DNA of 64,000 bases from Oscillospiraceae bacterium. Lineage in GTDB: Bacteria > Bacillota > Clostridia > Oscillospirales > Ruminococcaceae. The stretch spans positions 24,805 to 88,804 of the forward strand of contig JAFQLH010000077.1 in NCBI GenBank assembly GCA_017396665.1, read 5' to 3'. A model generated the notes under the pieces. It worked only from the letters and a program-made list of their open reading frames with translations, made no database searches and was not told the origin of the DNA. The position numbers were made by a program, and so were the translations under genes. Below, piece after piece: positions 7,126 through 16,544 of the stretch (the first letter of the stretch is position 1; each line of letters opens with the position of its first letter).

Positions 7126-8247
7126 CTATCTTATACGCACACAGATTTCACCCGTTACGCAATCTACCGAGATATACTCCATAACATAACCGCTCTCTGT
7201 AGGTCTGTCAAGGATAAAATACCACTTTGGTGTACAGTTTACTTTCAAAGAGCTTTTATCTTCACTAGAAGACTGAACACCTATAGGCTCATACATAAGC
7301 TCGATATCATTGATTTCAAGCTTCAGCTCAGGTGCAAGCTTGTCCTCCAGCAAATCGCACGCTCCCTTGAGCGAAAGCATTTTTTCAATGGGCTGTGCAG
7401 ATACCGTTTCAAAACTCGGCGAAATACTAAGTACAACAGGTGTACCATCTTCGCGAATAATTGCATAGGAATTAAACACGGTCACTATAACACTGTTGCC
7501 ATTATCGCCTTTGCCGTCGCCTATGCCTGAAACAAGGTTTCTTATCGCAACGCCCTTGTAGCTTTTCTGAAGGTCAATACGATACCATCCTATGTCCTCA
7601 CGCTTATAGTTAATTGCATAATAACATTCAGCGTAATCCTCAGAGTCGTTTGTAAGCTTACATACCTTTTGTGAAAGGCTTTCAAGAAGCTCTATACCGC
7701 TAGTTAGTCCTGAAGGCATTTCGCTATCTGTCAGTCTGTTGATGTATACATGCTCAATGCTGTCAAATTCGTTAGGATTTCCGATTGTGTCGTTACAGTT
7801 CCATATTGTATATACCTTTGAGTTTGCGTATACGTCTGTGTTGATACCGTTTCCTGTTACCGATACTTCAGAATCTTCTACAGAGATTTCATACTCACCG
7901 AAAATGCCAAAGCTTTGCGGAACTTTTTCTGCAACAGCTTTGTACCAATCAACGCTTGCTTCACCGTTGGTGTATTGAAGCTCGAGGTTATAGACGCCCT
8001 CAGGTTTCGGAATCTGCACAGACGACTGTTGCGGAAACGTGAATTTGGTATAGTCACATTCAAACACGGCATCAAAGCTACTGAGAATTTCTGACGGAGA
8101 AACGTATTCGTAATTCCCTGCCTCCTGCGAGCCGATATCCATGGTTTCTCCCCTGCCTGTATCGTTAGAAGCGTCACAGGAGCACAGGAGAGATACAGAA
8201 AGAAGTATCGCAATGACAATTGCCATTCGTTTTCTGAAACGTGTCAT
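7126..8247 (-). CDS. Putative lipoprotein, third gene of a paralogous operon
   Basis: A 373-residue exported protein of unknown function. The N-terminus MTRFRKRMAIVIAILLSVSLL leads into the lipobox-like CSC, so it is probably lipid-anchored outside the membrane. The C-terminal 90 residues (AC..LEDKLAPELKLEINDIELMY, then WYFILDR and ISVDCVTGEI) match the ends of the two upstream genes and have a PepSY-like look. ATG at 8247 is chosen because AAGGA lies eight bases upstream and the signal peptide begins there; the longer frame would overlap the upstream gene. It sits 19 bases downstream of the middle gene. Confidence 0.75.
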   Translation of the reverse strand: MTRFRKRMAIVIAILLSVSLLCSCDASNDTGRGETMDIGSQEAGNYEYVSPSEILSSFDAVFECDYTKFTFPQQSSVQIPKPEGVYNLELQYTNGEASVDWYKAVAEKVPQSFGIFGEYEISVEDSEVSVTGNGINTDVYANSKVYTIWNCNDTIGNPNEFDSIEHVYINRLTDSEMPSGLTSGIELLESLSQKVCKLTNDSEDYAECYYAINYKREDIGWYRIDLQKSYKGVAIRNLVSGIGDGKGDNGNSVIVTVFNSYAIIREDGTPVVLSISPSFETVSAQPIEKMLSLKGACDLLEDKLAPELKLEINDIELMYEPIGVQSSSEDKSSLKVNCTPKWYFILDRPTESGYVMEYISVDCVTGEICVRIR

Positions 8248-8266
8248 AATCTGTATCCTTGAAATT

Positions 8267-9568
8267 TTAATCTTCCTTCTCGTATTGTTTTTCCTGAATG
8301 TACTTGAACTCAAATTCGCCGGACATAGAGTTGTAGCAGTATATATCTCCGTTCTGTGCGTCTACATAGATAACCTTTCTTGGAGAATATACACCCCACT
8401 TTGAACCTCCTGTACCTACTGTAAAGCACCAGTAAGGTCGTACGTTATGCTGAGGAGCAGGTTCGCCAAATTCGTCTAAAGGCTCGCGGTAACGACAATA
8501 TTTAAGACCTACCTCGGTTATTTTATAATTGCTGTTCGGTGAAAGTGTATCTTCCAGATGCAAAAGAGCGGCTTCAAGAGTTATTATCTTTTCTACTTCC
8601 TGTTTTTCTGTCGGAAAAGGTGCAAACATTGTAAGATTTGCTATTTTGTCAGGTTCAATAATCTCAACTTTACAGGGATAAAGATACATACCGTCAGCAT
8701 CAAGGTTAATCAGTTCGCCGTCGTTAATTGCAGGTGTTCCTTGGAAAAGCCATTCAAATGATATCATGTAGAAGCTTTCCCCTTTTTCATTTGTGAAAAC
8801 ATATACGGCATAAGGGACTACTCCGTCACAGCCGGGGAAAAACTTCATATAATCAGAGGTTATCTTCTTTGTAGCAAATTCGACTGCATCACTTAATGAA
8901 TACTGAGTTCCCGAAATATTGTATGATACGCCGTCGATGTTATCCTTGCCTATTATATAGACGTCAGGCTTTAAAGAAGCAAGTTTCAACCAGCTATCTC
9001 CTTTATTCCGTGAATACAGCACATTGATATAGCCATCACTTTGAGCATAGATACTGTGGTGTTCATCTTCTTTAAGCTTCTTTTCCAGTTCCAGCAGTTC
9101 ATCTTCCGTTATAGTCTCAAAATCAATGCCATCCAAGAAAACGTCTTTTTCATAATAAACGCTATATATTGTTCCATCAGGCTCGTCGATTACTACATCA
9201 ATACGAGACTTATCATAGGATTCGCCCAGATACGTATCAACCAAATCCATGCAACGCTCCTTTGCGTTGACATTATTATCTTCAGGCATTCTGTACTCAG
9301 TCATATTGTAAAGAGTATCACCGCAGACAATTTCAAAGTCATCAGGAAGCGTAAGATTCTGATATGTATTACCAATAACGTTTTTAGCTTCAGAAACGGC
9401 ATCTGCTACAGGCTTTATTTCAAGTCCTATTTCGTTATATTCTTTTGTTTCATCGGTATTATCTTTTTCTCTGCCAAAAACAAAAAACAGGATTACTGCA
9501 ATAAGAAGAATAACAAAAAAGCACACTATCACTAGTCTTACGTTTTTGTTTTTGAGTACTTTTTTCAT
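8267..9568 (-). CDS. Membrane-anchored exported protein, middle gene of a paralogous operon
   Basis: A 433-residue protein with a basic N-terminus and one strong membrane segment (residues about 11-30, rich in V, I, L and F). No lipobox cysteine follows, so it is an anchored extracytoplasmic protein, unlike its two lipoprotein neighbours. The C-terminus (AALLHLEDTLSPNSNYKITE, then PYWCFTVG and IYVDAQNGDIYCY) shares the same domain as both neighbours. GGAGG lies about eight bases before ATG 9568, which sets the start. It lies 19 bases after the first gene. Function unknown. Confidence 0.75.
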   Translation of the reverse strand: MKKVLKNKNVRLVIVCFFVILLIAVILFFVFGREKDNTDETKEYNEIGLEIKPVADAVSEAKNVIGNTYQNLTLPDDFEIVCGDTLYNMTEYRMPEDNNVNAKERCMDLVDTYLGESYDKSRIDVVIDEPDGTIYSVYYEKDVFLDGIDFETITEDELLELEKKLKEDEHHSIYAQSDGYINVLYSRNKGDSWLKLASLKPDVYIIGKDNIDGVSYNISGTQYSLSDAVEFATKKITSDYMKFFPGCDGVVPYAVYVFTNEKGESFYMISFEWLFQGTPAINDGELINLDADGMYLYPCKVEIIEPDKIANLTMFAPFPTEKQEVEKIITLEAALLHLEDTLSPNSNYKITEVGLKYCRYREPLDEFGEPAPQHNVRPYWCFTVGTGGSKWGVYSPRKVIYVDAQNGDIYCYNSMSGEFEFKYIQEKQYEKED

Positions 9569-9587
9569 TTTGTTTACCTCCTGAAGT

Positions 9588-10970
9588 TTATTGTTCCTGT
9601 TGCATATTCTCATCCGGTTCTGAAGAATAATATCTGAAATTACCACCGTCGATTGCATCTACATAACAGGTATATAGTCTTGAATCATTAGTATTATAAA
9701 GGGTAATCTTCCATGAAGCTTTTGTCTCTCTCAAATTCTCCTCAGGAGGAACATTAGGGTCTTTGACTTGCATAGGACTATATACAAGTTCTGCACGAGT
9801 TATCTTAAAAGAAACGTTGTCCGAAAGACCGTCTTCAACCGTTTTCAGAGCCTCCGCAAACGAGATACCTTCAGTATGTACCTGCTCGTCATAAACAACA
9901 AGTGTTCTCGCCATGCCGTACAAATAATCGACTTCATTCGATTTAACCATACTTCCGTGTCCCATAAAGTAGCTGTAGCCTTCACCGCCACGCATTATCG
10001 AGCCGTTTGTAATTGAATCAAACAGAATAGAATCAAGTGCATGAGTGGTATTGAACTGATAAGCGTACTTATCTCCCGTAAGCTCAATAACCTCAACTTC
10101 GACAACTTTCATATCCATGCTCGACTTATGTGTCAGAGGAATTGAATTTACATATTCTTCGAAGAATTCTACAGCATCCCTTACCTTAACTGTATTTCCG
10201 TCAGTAAGCATATACTCAGCATCGGAATCAGGCTCAAGAGTACAAATTGACTTCCCGAAGAACCACGGACCAAAAGTTTCAAGGAACACGTCGTTTTCGC
10301 CACCGTTCTGCGTGTAATAGTAATCTGCCAAAACACCTCTGTTGAAGTTTGAAAGGTCACTTCCGACAGGACTTGTAAACTCAATAAAAATATTGTTTTC
10401 AGCCTGTGACTTTTGGTCAGAATCAAAATGTGGAGTATAGAAAAAAAGCTGCACATTCTCCTCGCCGTTTATTATTTTATCATAGCTTTCTTTTACGGTT
10501 TTGCAAGTGCTTATAAGATTTCCCTGCTCGTCGTACTGAACATTTGAGTTCTCACCACAGTAAAAGAAGCAGTCATCGTAAAAGATTTCATCAGGGAAAA
10601 TATATTCAAATGTATTCTTAAAATCCTCATAGAACGAAGCATTATCCTGTCTGGGACGGTAGCCTACTGTAAAGCTTGAAAAATGAGACATGCTTTTCGG
10701 AGCATTGCTTACAAAGGTATCTGCGACTAAAAAGCTTGTATTTTCCTGAATAATTGAAATTGCTTCTTCATCTGTATAATACACTATATCGTTTTGCTTC
10801 TGCTCACGTTCAGGATATTCCTTCAGTGTATCATACGAAGAATCAGAGAGCATTGAATCCTGTACCGACGATGATTTATCCCCACAATTCGAGCTGTCAT
10901 GCGATGAACACGAGCATAGTGCAATCATACATAGTAAGATTATTAAGGTCTTCTTCCCTGCATTTTTCAT
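9588..10970 (-). CDS. Putative lipoprotein, first gene of a paralogous operon
   Basis: A 460-residue predicted lipoprotein: MKNAGKKTLIILLCMIAL, then CSC as the lipobox, followed by a serine- and aspartate-rich linker. The middle is unassigned. The C-terminal part (EALKTVEDGLSDNVSFKITR, then SWKITLYN and CYVDAIDGGNFRYY) matches the other two genes of the operon. AAAGGAG eight bases before 10970 fixes the start. No consensus promoter is obvious upstream. The three proteins probably act together on the outer face of the membrane, but no enzymatic motif is visible. Confidence 0.75.
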   Translation of the reverse strand: MKNAGKKTLIILLCMIALCSCSSHDSSNCGDKSSSVQDSMLSDSSYDTLKEYPEREQKQNDIVYYTDEEAISIIQENTSFLVADTFVSNAPKSMSHFSSFTVGYRPRQDNASFYEDFKNTFEYIFPDEIFYDDCFFYCGENSNVQYDEQGNLISTCKTVKESYDKIINGEENVQLFFYTPHFDSDQKSQAENNIFIEFTSPVGSDLSNFNRGVLADYYYTQNGGENDVFLETFGPWFFGKSICTLEPDSDAEYMLTDGNTVKVRDAVEFFEEYVNSIPLTHKSSMDMKVVEVEVIELTGDKYAYQFNTTHALDSILFDSITNGSIMRGGEGYSYFMGHGSMVKSNEVDYLYGMARTLVVYDEQVHTEGISFAEALKTVEDGLSDNVSFKITRAELVYSPMQVKDPNVPPEENLRETKASWKITLYNTNDSRLYTCYVDAIDGGNFRYYSSEPDENMQQEQ

Positions 10971-11303
10971 TTTAATAACTCCTTTCAAATTCAAGTATAA
11001 GTAGAGACCGCTATCTTATATGGTCCTCTACAACATTTAAACTCCTGTTTGGGTGTTCTACTATATAAGAGTCTGAAAAGTCCGATTTGGTTGCAGTGGT
11101 GAAAAAATATTTTTTTGAAATTTCCAAGCGAGTGATATTACATTCTAAAAACTCCCCCACCCGCACAAAGCGGATTGGGGTAAAATAACAGCTTTCAGAT
11201 ATCACACCCTGAGCTTATTTACTAGCTTGTCGGTTTTGTTATCGAACACGAAAATATATTCACCGCAGGCTTCTAAGAAATACGAGCCGCCGTTCTTTAT
11301 TTC

Positions 11304-11577
11304 GTCTGCGTTTCGCTCCAAGATAAAAAAAGAACGATACTCCTCGATTGCCTCGGTATAAATCGGGACATTGAACCAGCCTGCGTTATTACTTTGCTAT
11401 TACCGAAGGCTTGCTTTCGCAGGCTCAGTTCTGCGTCGGTATGTTCGGTATAAAATAAAAAAGGATACCGAAATGGTATCCTTTTTATTTGGTGCGGCAA
11501 ACGGGACGCCCCACACGGGTTCAAGTCTGCGTTTCGCTCCAAGATAAAAAAAGAACGATACTCCTCGATTGCCTCGG
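11304..11577 (-). repeat. 53-bp direct repeat with rearranged tRNA-Leu(GAG) end between copies
   Basis: An identical 53-bp segment occurs at 11304-11356 and 11525-11577; the second copy is part of the tRNA terminator. Between them, 11491-11507 repeats the 17-nt tRNA 3' end seen at 11596-11612. The adjacent T-arm half (ACGGGTTCAAGT, 11515-11526) lies in the opposite orientation to that in the real tRNA, spaced by GCCCCAC. This is the same arrangement as downstream of tRNA-Leu(UAG). Confidence 0.8.
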
Positions 11578-11584
11578 AGTATCG
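11546..11584 (-). terminator. Terminator of tRNA-Leu(GAG)
   Basis: On the minus strand CGATACTCC pairs with GGAGTATCG around an 11-base loop, followed by TTCTTTTTTT. It lies directly after the tRNA. Confidence 0.88.
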
Positions 11585-11594
11585 TCGTTTTTTA

Positions 11595-11678
11595 TGGTGC
11601 GGCAAACGGGACTTGAACCCGTACGTCAAGGACACACGCCCCTCAAACGTGCCTGTCTGCCAATTCCAGCACTGCCGC
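11595..11678 (-). tRNA. tRNA-Leu (anticodon GAG)
   Basis: An 84-nt class II tRNA with encoded CCA. The acceptor GCGGCAG is present. The anticodon stem CACGT/GCGTG encloses loop TTGAGGG, giving anticodon GAG. It has a long variable arm and T-arm ACGGGTTCAAGTCCCGT. A consensus promoter and hairpin terminator flank it. Confidence 0.95.
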
Positions 11679-11719
11679 ATATGTTATTAAGTTTTTGCTC
11701 TCTTTGTGAGTGCTTTAAC

Positions 11720-11748
11720 ATTATAACACGTAATATAGGCAATGTCAA
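11720..11748 (-). promoter_or_regulatory. Consensus promoter of tRNA-Leu(GAG)
   Basis: Minus strand TTGACA (complement 11743-11748), 17 bases, TATAAT (complement 11720-11725). Confidence 0.88.
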
Positions 11749-11859
11749 GCCTTTTTTTGAAAAAAGTCGAGATTTTGCTTTTTGCACAGTTTATTTAAAA
11801 TTTATTCCACAAAACCGACAAAACGCATAACTGTTTATTCTATTTTTCGCTTCGCTTTG

Positions 11860-11888
11860 TTGACAGCATAATATAACTATGATAAAAT
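11860..11888 (+). promoter_or_regulatory. Promoter of the oxidoreductase/glycosyltransferase pair
   Basis: TTGACA (11860-11865), 17 bases, TAAAAT (11883-11888). An untranslated leader of about 90 bases follows before the ATG at 11984. Confidence 0.8.
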
Positions 11889-11983
11889 TATCGTAGCATT
11901 TTAGTGGTGACTTATTGCCCACATTTTCCGTTATTATTGGTATGGGGCAGGTTACTTAATATTACTATAATGAGGCAAAGGCT

Positions 11984-13537
11984 ATGAAAAAAGCGATAAT
12001 TATCGGAGCCGGACCTGCGGGACTTACTGCGGCGTACGAGCTTCTTTCAAAAAACGAGGGGTACTCCGTTACTATCCTTGAGCAGTCGGCGGCAATCGGT
12101 GGCATCTCTCAGACAGTTTCATATAACGGCAACAGAATGGACATAGGCGGTCACCGTTTCTTCTCAAAGAGCGAAGAGGTCAGAAAGATATGGCGTGAGC
12201 TTATGCCGCTTCAGAGTGCGCCATCTTATGATGACAAGGTTTTAGGCCGCAAGTCCGTACTTGAAAAGGGCAACGATGCGGACCCTGAGGTAAGCGATGA
12301 GGTTATGCTCGTCAGAGAGAGGGTTTCGAGGATATACTACGGTGGGCATTTCTTTGACTACCCGATTTCTTTAAAGCCTGACACTATTAAGAATATGGGT
12401 CTTATAACGACGATGCGTGCGGGGCTTAGCTATCTTTACGCCTGCTTATTCAAAAAGCCTGAGACAAATCTTGAGAACTTCTACATAAACCGTTTCGGCA
12501 AGGTCTTATACTCTATGTTCTTTGAGGGCTATACACAAAAGCTCTGGGGCAGGCATCCGAGGGAGATTTCTGCTGACTGGGGTGCACAGAGGGTCAAGGG
12601 GCTTTCTATTACGGCACTTATCAAGGACATCTTCTCGAAGCTTTTTAGAAAGGGCAAAAGCAGGAAGGTTGAGACTTCACTTATTGAGCAGTTCTGGTAT
12701 CCTAAATACGGTCCGGGACAGCTTTGGGAGCTTATGGCAAGACGCATTGAGGAGCTTGGCGGAAGGATTCTTTTCGGGCACTCGGTAAAGGCTATTCACT
12801 GTGATGGCCGTCACATAGGATATGTTGAATGTGAGACAGAAAGCGGAAATGTGAAATTTGAGGGAGATATATTCTTCTCGTCGATGCCTGTAAACGAGCT
12901 TGTTTCCTCTATGGGAGACACGCCCTGCAATGTTGTCAGAAAGATTGCGAAGGGCTTGCCGTACAGGGATTTTGTCACTGTAGGGCTTTTGGTTGACAGT
13001 CTTAATCTCAAAAACGAAACGGGCAGGAAGACTCTTTCTGATATTGTTCCTGACTGCTGGATATACGTTCAGGACACAGGCGTAAAGCTTGGCCGTATTC
13101 AGATATTCAACAACTGGTCGCCGTACATGGTAAAAAAGCCTGAAGACACGGTATGGCTGGGGCTTGAATACTTCTGTGACGAGGGCGACGAATTCTGGTC
13201 GATGGACGAAAAGGAATGTACAGACTTCGCTGTTTCGGAGCTTGTCAGAATGGGCATTATTGAAAAGGGCGCTGTTCTTGATTCCCACAGGGAGAGAGTG
13301 AAGAAGGCTTATCCTGCTTACTTTGACACATACAAGTATTTTGACAGAGTGATAAAGTTCCTTGACAGCTTTGATAATCTCTACTGCATAGGCAGAAACG
13401 GTCAGCACCGCTACAACAACATGGACCACTCTATGCTGACGGCTATTGAGGCGGTAGGCTGTGCGGTTTCCGGCAAGAGAGACAGGCAGGACATCTGGAA
13501 TGTTAACACAGAGAAGGAGTACCATGAACAAAAGTAA
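11984..13537 (+). CDS. NAD(P)/FAD-dependent oxidoreductase, UDP-galactopyranose mutase/amine-oxidase-like
   Basis: A 517-residue cytoplasmic flavoprotein. The dinucleotide-binding motif is [16 protein letters not shown] at residues about 5-20, with the paired acidic residue in [13 protein letters not shown] and the FAD-contact motif GGHRFF. Internal segments ([18 protein letters not shown] and [13 protein letters not shown]) are typical of the family often found next to polyprenol-linked glycosyltransferases. It overlaps by 14 bases the GT39-like membrane protein, so the two are translationally linked. A role in surface glycan or lipid-linked sugar synthesis is inferred from this pairing; the reaction is not known. 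Confidence 0.85.
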   Translation: MKKAIIIGAGPAGLTAAYELLSKNEGYSVTILEQSAAIGGISQTVSYNGNRMDIGGHRFFSKSEEVRKIWRELMPLQSAPSYDDKVLGRKSVLEKGNDADPEVSDEVMLVRERVSRIYYGGHFFDYPISLKPDTIKNMGLITTMRAGLSYLYACLFKKPETNLENFYINRFGKVLYSMFFEGYTQKLWGRHPREISADWGAQRVKGLSITALIKDIFSKLFRKGKSRKVETSLIEQFWYPKYGPGQLWELMARRIEELGGRILFGHSVKAIHCDGRHIGYVECETESGNVKFEGDIFFSSMPVNELVSSMGDTPCNVVRKIAKGLPYRDFVTVGLLVDSLNLKNETGRKTLSDIVPDCWIYVQDTGVKLGRIQIFNNWSPYMVKKPEDTVWLGLEYFCDEGDEFWSMDEKECTDFAVSELVRMGIIEKGAVLDSHRERVKKAYPAYFDTYKYFDRVIKFLDSFDNLYCIGRNGQHRYNNMDHSMLTAIEAVGCAVSGKRDRQDIWNVNTEKEYHEQK

Positions 13538-15260
13538 AGACAGGGCTCCCCTGATAATTTCAAAGGAACGCTTTGACGGGCTTTGGGGCTTGTTCTCAAG
13601 ACACCCGTTCATTATAACGGCTGTTATCTGCGTATACCTGACAGGCTTCGGGTATCAGAATAACATGCTTTTAAAATACTTTACCGAGTTTACTGCGGCT
13701 GCTGTCATAGGCTTTTGCCTCTACAGGTGTATAAGGCGGCTGCTTGACAGACGCAGGAGCAAGGCTCTGGCGGTCGGGATATTCACACTCGAATGTGCGG
13801 TAAGCATTGTTATGGTAAAGCTGTATCTTGAGAGCGACAACAGGGCTGAGCTTGTATACGTACTTGGTGCGGGGGCGGTATGTCTGCTGGCACTATTATG
13901 CATATGTGATTTTATTCATTATGGCAAGGGGTATCTCAGAAGGCTTGCGGTTATGACAATTTCGCTGTGGGGCTTGTGTGTGAGGCTTGGCTACGTGCTT
14001 GAGACACCTATCGTCAGACGTCAGAATGACGTTCATCAGTTCGGCGGACCTGACGGACATTCGGCATACATTGAATACATTGCTAAAAATCTTTCTTTCC
14101 CCGATGTTGACCCGACAACCGTATGGCAGTTTTATCATCCGCCTTTGCATCACAGCATTTGTGCGGTATGGCTGAGGCTTTTAAAGCTTATTGATATTCC
14201 ATATGATGTAGCCTGTGAGAGCTTACAGGCGGTATCGCTTTTCTGCTCGCTTTCCTGCATCATACTTTTCTACAAGCTTCTCAGATTTTTCAGGCTCAAA
14301 GGGCTTTCGCTTTCTGTTCCGTTTGCGATTGTTGTATTCCATCCGTCGCTTGTTATACTTTCGGGAAGCATAAACAACGACATTATGTCGGTTACCTTTA
14401 TACTCGCTTCGGTATATATGACGGCAAGGTGGTACAAAGAGCCTTGCTTTAAGAACATAATAAAGCTCGCATTTTGCATCGGTCTTGGAATGATGACAAA
14501 GCTTTCTGCGGGACTTGTTGCACCTGCGGTTGCGGTTGTATTTTTAATAGTACTTATAAAGAACCGCAGTCGATTCAAATCGCTGATGCTTCAGTTTTTG
14601 GCATTCGGCGGTGTATGTGCTCCGCTTGGGCTGTGGTGGGGAATACGAAACCTCATACGCTTTGGCACTCCACTTACCTATGTTCCGTCGCTTCCGATAA
14701 CGAGCGGTCAGTACATCGGTGACATACCGACAAGGACGAGGCTTTTTGATTTCAGCCTCTATCAGTTTTCCGACGTTTTTGAGCAGTGGACAGTAAAGAC
14801 CTATCAGGAATTCAACCCGACGGTTGCTTTTCTCAAAAACTCGCTTTTCGGTGAACATATGAGGGCACTGACCTTCGAGGGATTTCTCATCGTTTACCCC
14901 AAGACGCTGTTCTGGGTGGCAATGGCGCTTGCGGTAATAAGCTTTATTTCGCTTGTTGCGGTGCAGTTTTCAAGAGGCAACAGACCCGTTAAGCTTATGC
15001 TCTTGATTCTTGAGGCAACCTTGCTCACAAGCTACTATAAATTCTGCTTTGAGTACCCGTTTATTTGTACCATGAATTTCAGGTATATCGTTCCCTGCCT
15101 GTTTATCGGCGCAGCGGCAATCGGTCTTGTTATGAAAAAGCTCGACGCTAAGGGAAATGCAGTCTGCCGTATATCACAGGTAGCTGTTACATTGCTGTCA
15201 GCCGTGATGTGCGTCATGAGCTTCCTTACCTACTTCGTGCTTATAAGCAGCCTCTCTTAA
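13524..15260 (+). CDS. Polytopic membrane glycosyltransferase-like protein (GT39/ArnT-like)
   Basis: A 578-residue integral membrane protein with about a dozen hydrophobic segments. The first external loop carries an acidic and histidine-rich region ([27 protein letters not shown]) like that of polyprenyl-phosphate-sugar-dependent PMT/ArnT glycosyltransferases. It probably transfers a sugar from a lipid carrier on the outer face of the membrane. AAGGAG five bases before ATG 13524 selects this start over the longer frame and gives a 14-base overlap with the oxidoreductase. A long hairpin element starts four bases after the stop codon. Confidence 0.78.
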   Translation: MNKSKDRAPLIISKERFDGLWGLFSRHPFIITAVICVYLTGFGYQNNMLLKYFTEFTAAAVIGFCLYRCIRRLLDRRRSKALAVGIFTLECAVSIVMVKLYLESDNRAELVYVLGAGAVCLLALLCICDFIHYGKGYLRRLAVMTISLWGLCVRLGYVLETPIVRRQNDVHQFGGPDGHSAYIEYIAKNLSFPDVDPTTVWQFYHPPLHHSICAVWLRLLKLIDIPYDVACESLQAVSLFCSLSCIILFYKLLRFFRLKGLSLSVPFAIVVFHPSLVILSGSINNDIMSVTFILASVYMTARWYKEPCFKNIIKLAFCIGLGMMTKLSAGLVAPAVAVVFLIVLIKNRSRFKSLMLQFLAFGGVCAPLGLWWGIRNLIRFGTPLTYVPSLPITSGQYIGDIPTRTRLFDFSLYQFSDVFEQWTVKTYQEFNPTVAFLKNSLFGEHMRALTFEGFLIVYPKTLFWVAMALAVISFISLVAVQFSRGNRPVKLMLLILEATLLTSYYKFCFEYPFICTMNFRYIVPCLFIGAAAIGLVMKKLDAKGNAVCRISQVAVTLLSAVMCVMSFLTYFVLISSLS

Positions 15261-15264
15261 CACT

Positions 15265-15532
15265 ATAACCACACAGGTGGTTTATACGTATTTGTTGGGG
15301 GAAACCTTTCTGAAGAAAGTTTGTCCCCCAGACCCCCTTACAAAGACTTTTAATATTATTTCAGCCCCATAGGGTGTACATCACAAATCAGAGAATTGAA
15401 GTTAGTTCTCTTTGGTGCATACCCTATGGGGCTGAAATTAAATAAAAAGTTTTAGGAAAGGAGTTTGAGGAATAACCCTTTTTCAAAAGGGTTTTCCTCA
15501 AGAGACACATGTAAAATCACCTGTGTGGTTAT
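15265..15532. repeat. Dispersed hairpin element, copy 1
   Basis: 268 bp bounded by perfect 15-bp inverted arms (ATAACCACACAGGTG / CACCTGTGTGGTTAT). Inside are a hairpin from TGGGGGAAACC, a 79-bp palindrome-flanked core at 15359-15437 (arms TTTCAGCCCCATAGGGT), and a hairpin TTGAGGAATAACCC / GGGTTTTCCTCAA. Related copies lie at 35342, 45025 and 53496. It begins four bases after a stop codon. Confidence 0.9.
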
Positions 15533-15560
15533 TGCATTTATCGACTGGATATGATAGAAT
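15532..15560 (+). promoter_or_regulatory. Probable promoter of the NlpC/P60 lipoprotein gene
   Basis: TTGCAT (15532-15537), 17 bases, TAGAAT (15555-15560), 30 bases before the ATG. It starts exactly where the hairpin element ends. Confidence 0.6.
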
Positions 15561-15589
15561 TTATATATATTCTACACTGGGGTGATTAA

Positions 15590-16489
15590 ATGAAGCGACT
15601 GATTACGGCTATTATTATAATGGTACTTATGGTGAGCGGGTGCAGCTCTGATGATTCCTCATCGGGCGTGGCAGAGGGCACAGTCACTGACTCATCTGCT
15701 GTTACGGGGCAGAGCTCTTTGGCTGATAGTTCCTCGGAGCAGGACACTGACAGCACTGACTCACAGGAAGGCACGGCTGACAAGGTGCCTACTGTAAAGG
15801 AATTTCTGACGGCTGCGTTAGAGCCTTGCGGAAGCTGTCTTTATGTATGGAGCGGCGGCTGGAACGAGGAAGACACAGCGGCAGGGATTGAGGCTATGAG
15901 CATGGGAGTAAGTCCACGCTGGAAGCAGTTTTTCAACGAAAACGACGAGGCCTACGACTTTACAACGACGAGGTTTCAGATACACGACGGACTTGACTGC
16001 ACGGGCTTTCTTGGCTGGAGCGTGTACCAGGTGTTTGGCGACAGATACTCTGACACGGGCTATGTTTTCCAGTCGGGAACTGTGATAGACAACTATCTCA
16101 GATTATTCGGCGGTGAGAGGACTGCGGCGGCAGATGTTACTGATTACCGTGCGGGAGATATAATGTGCAAGGACGGACACGTGTTCATTGTAATAGCGCC
16201 ATGCGGTGACGGAAGCCTGCTTTTCATTCACGCTTCTCCGCCTGTAGTTTCACTCTGCGGAACTCCTACACCTGACGGCAACAAGACAAGTGAGGCTATT
16301 GTACTTGCCAAGACGTATATGCAGATGTACTTCCCTGTCTGCTCCAGCAGGTACGACGGAATATTTGAGAGGGGCATGGGCTTCCTCACAGAGTATGACC
16401 GCTACCGTTTTGACGAGACCGTTCTTTGTGACGATGACGATTACTTTATAAAGACGGGTGACGAAATACTCTCAGATTTACTTGACTAA
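15590..16489 (+). CDS. Lipoprotein with NlpC/P60-like cysteine peptidase domain
   Basis: A 299-residue protein. Residues 1-18 are a lipoprotein signal ending in LMVSGC. Residues about 20-65 are a serine/aspartate/threonine-rich linker. The C-terminal domain carries the NlpC/P60 elements: the nucleophile in LDCTGFLGWSVYQ (usually DCSGF), then GDIMCKDGHVFIVI with the catalytic histidine. It is predicted to cut peptidoglycan peptides or a related amide at the cell surface. The ATG follows GGGGTGAT. A terminator shared with glgP follows. The serine-to-threonine change after the cysteine is conservative. Confidence 0.8.
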   Translation: MKRLITAIIIMVLMVSGCSSDDSSSGVAEGTVTDSSAVTGQSSLADSSSEQDTDSTDSQEGTADKVPTVKEFLTAALEPCGSCLYVWSGGWNEEDTAAGIEAMSMGVSPRWKQFFNENDEAYDFTTTRFQIHDGLDCTGFLGWSVYQVFGDRYSDTGYVFQSGTVIDNYLRLFGGERTAAADVTDYRAGDIMCKDGHVFIVIAPCGDGSLLFIHASPPVVSLCGTPTPDGNKTSEAIVLAKTYMQMYFPVCSSRYDGIFERGMGFLTEYDRYRFDETVLCDDDDYFIKTGDEILSDLLD

Positions 16490-16498
16490 CAGACACAA

Positions 16499-16527
16499 AA
16501 AAGCTCAGGAACAAATCCTGAGCTTTT
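16499..16527. terminator. Bidirectional terminator between the lipoprotein gene and glgP
   Basis: A 12-base perfect stem, AAAAGCTCAGGA / TCCTGAGCTTTT, with a five-base loop. A/T tracts on both sides serve both convergent genes. Confidence 0.92.
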
Positions 16528-16544
16528 TATTATGCCTTGAAATA

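Larger units (their letters stand above)
10971..11594. other. Gene-free region with tRNA and terminator remnants
   Basis: Contains the upstream region of the lipoprotein operon, an exact 53-bp direct repeat and a rearranged copy of the tRNA-Leu(GAG) 3' end. There is also a GGATACC/GGTATCC terminator hairpin at 11463-11481. Small frames here, including one at 11011-11205, lack a ribosome site and recognisable content; I see no gene. Confidence 0.6.

Noticed and set aside
11011-11205. 64-residue minus-strand frame upstream of the lipoprotein operon
   Set aside because: No ribosome site, no recognisable motif and it lies in leader sequence; considered as a leader peptide but unsupported.
11297-11680. 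127-residue minus-strand frame
   Set aside because: It is the tRNA-Leu(GAG) gene and its downstream repeats read as protein (MRQCWNWQTG...); no ribosome site and the frame crosses the terminator.
12677-13612. 311-residue minus-strand frame
   Set aside because: Antisense shadow of the FAD oxidoreductase and GT39-like genes; no ribosome site and no domain pattern.
15265-15532. Hairpin element as a standard insertion sequence
   Set aside because: No transposase frame inside any copy, no obvious target duplication, and outer arms differ between copies; it is at most a non-autonomous element.
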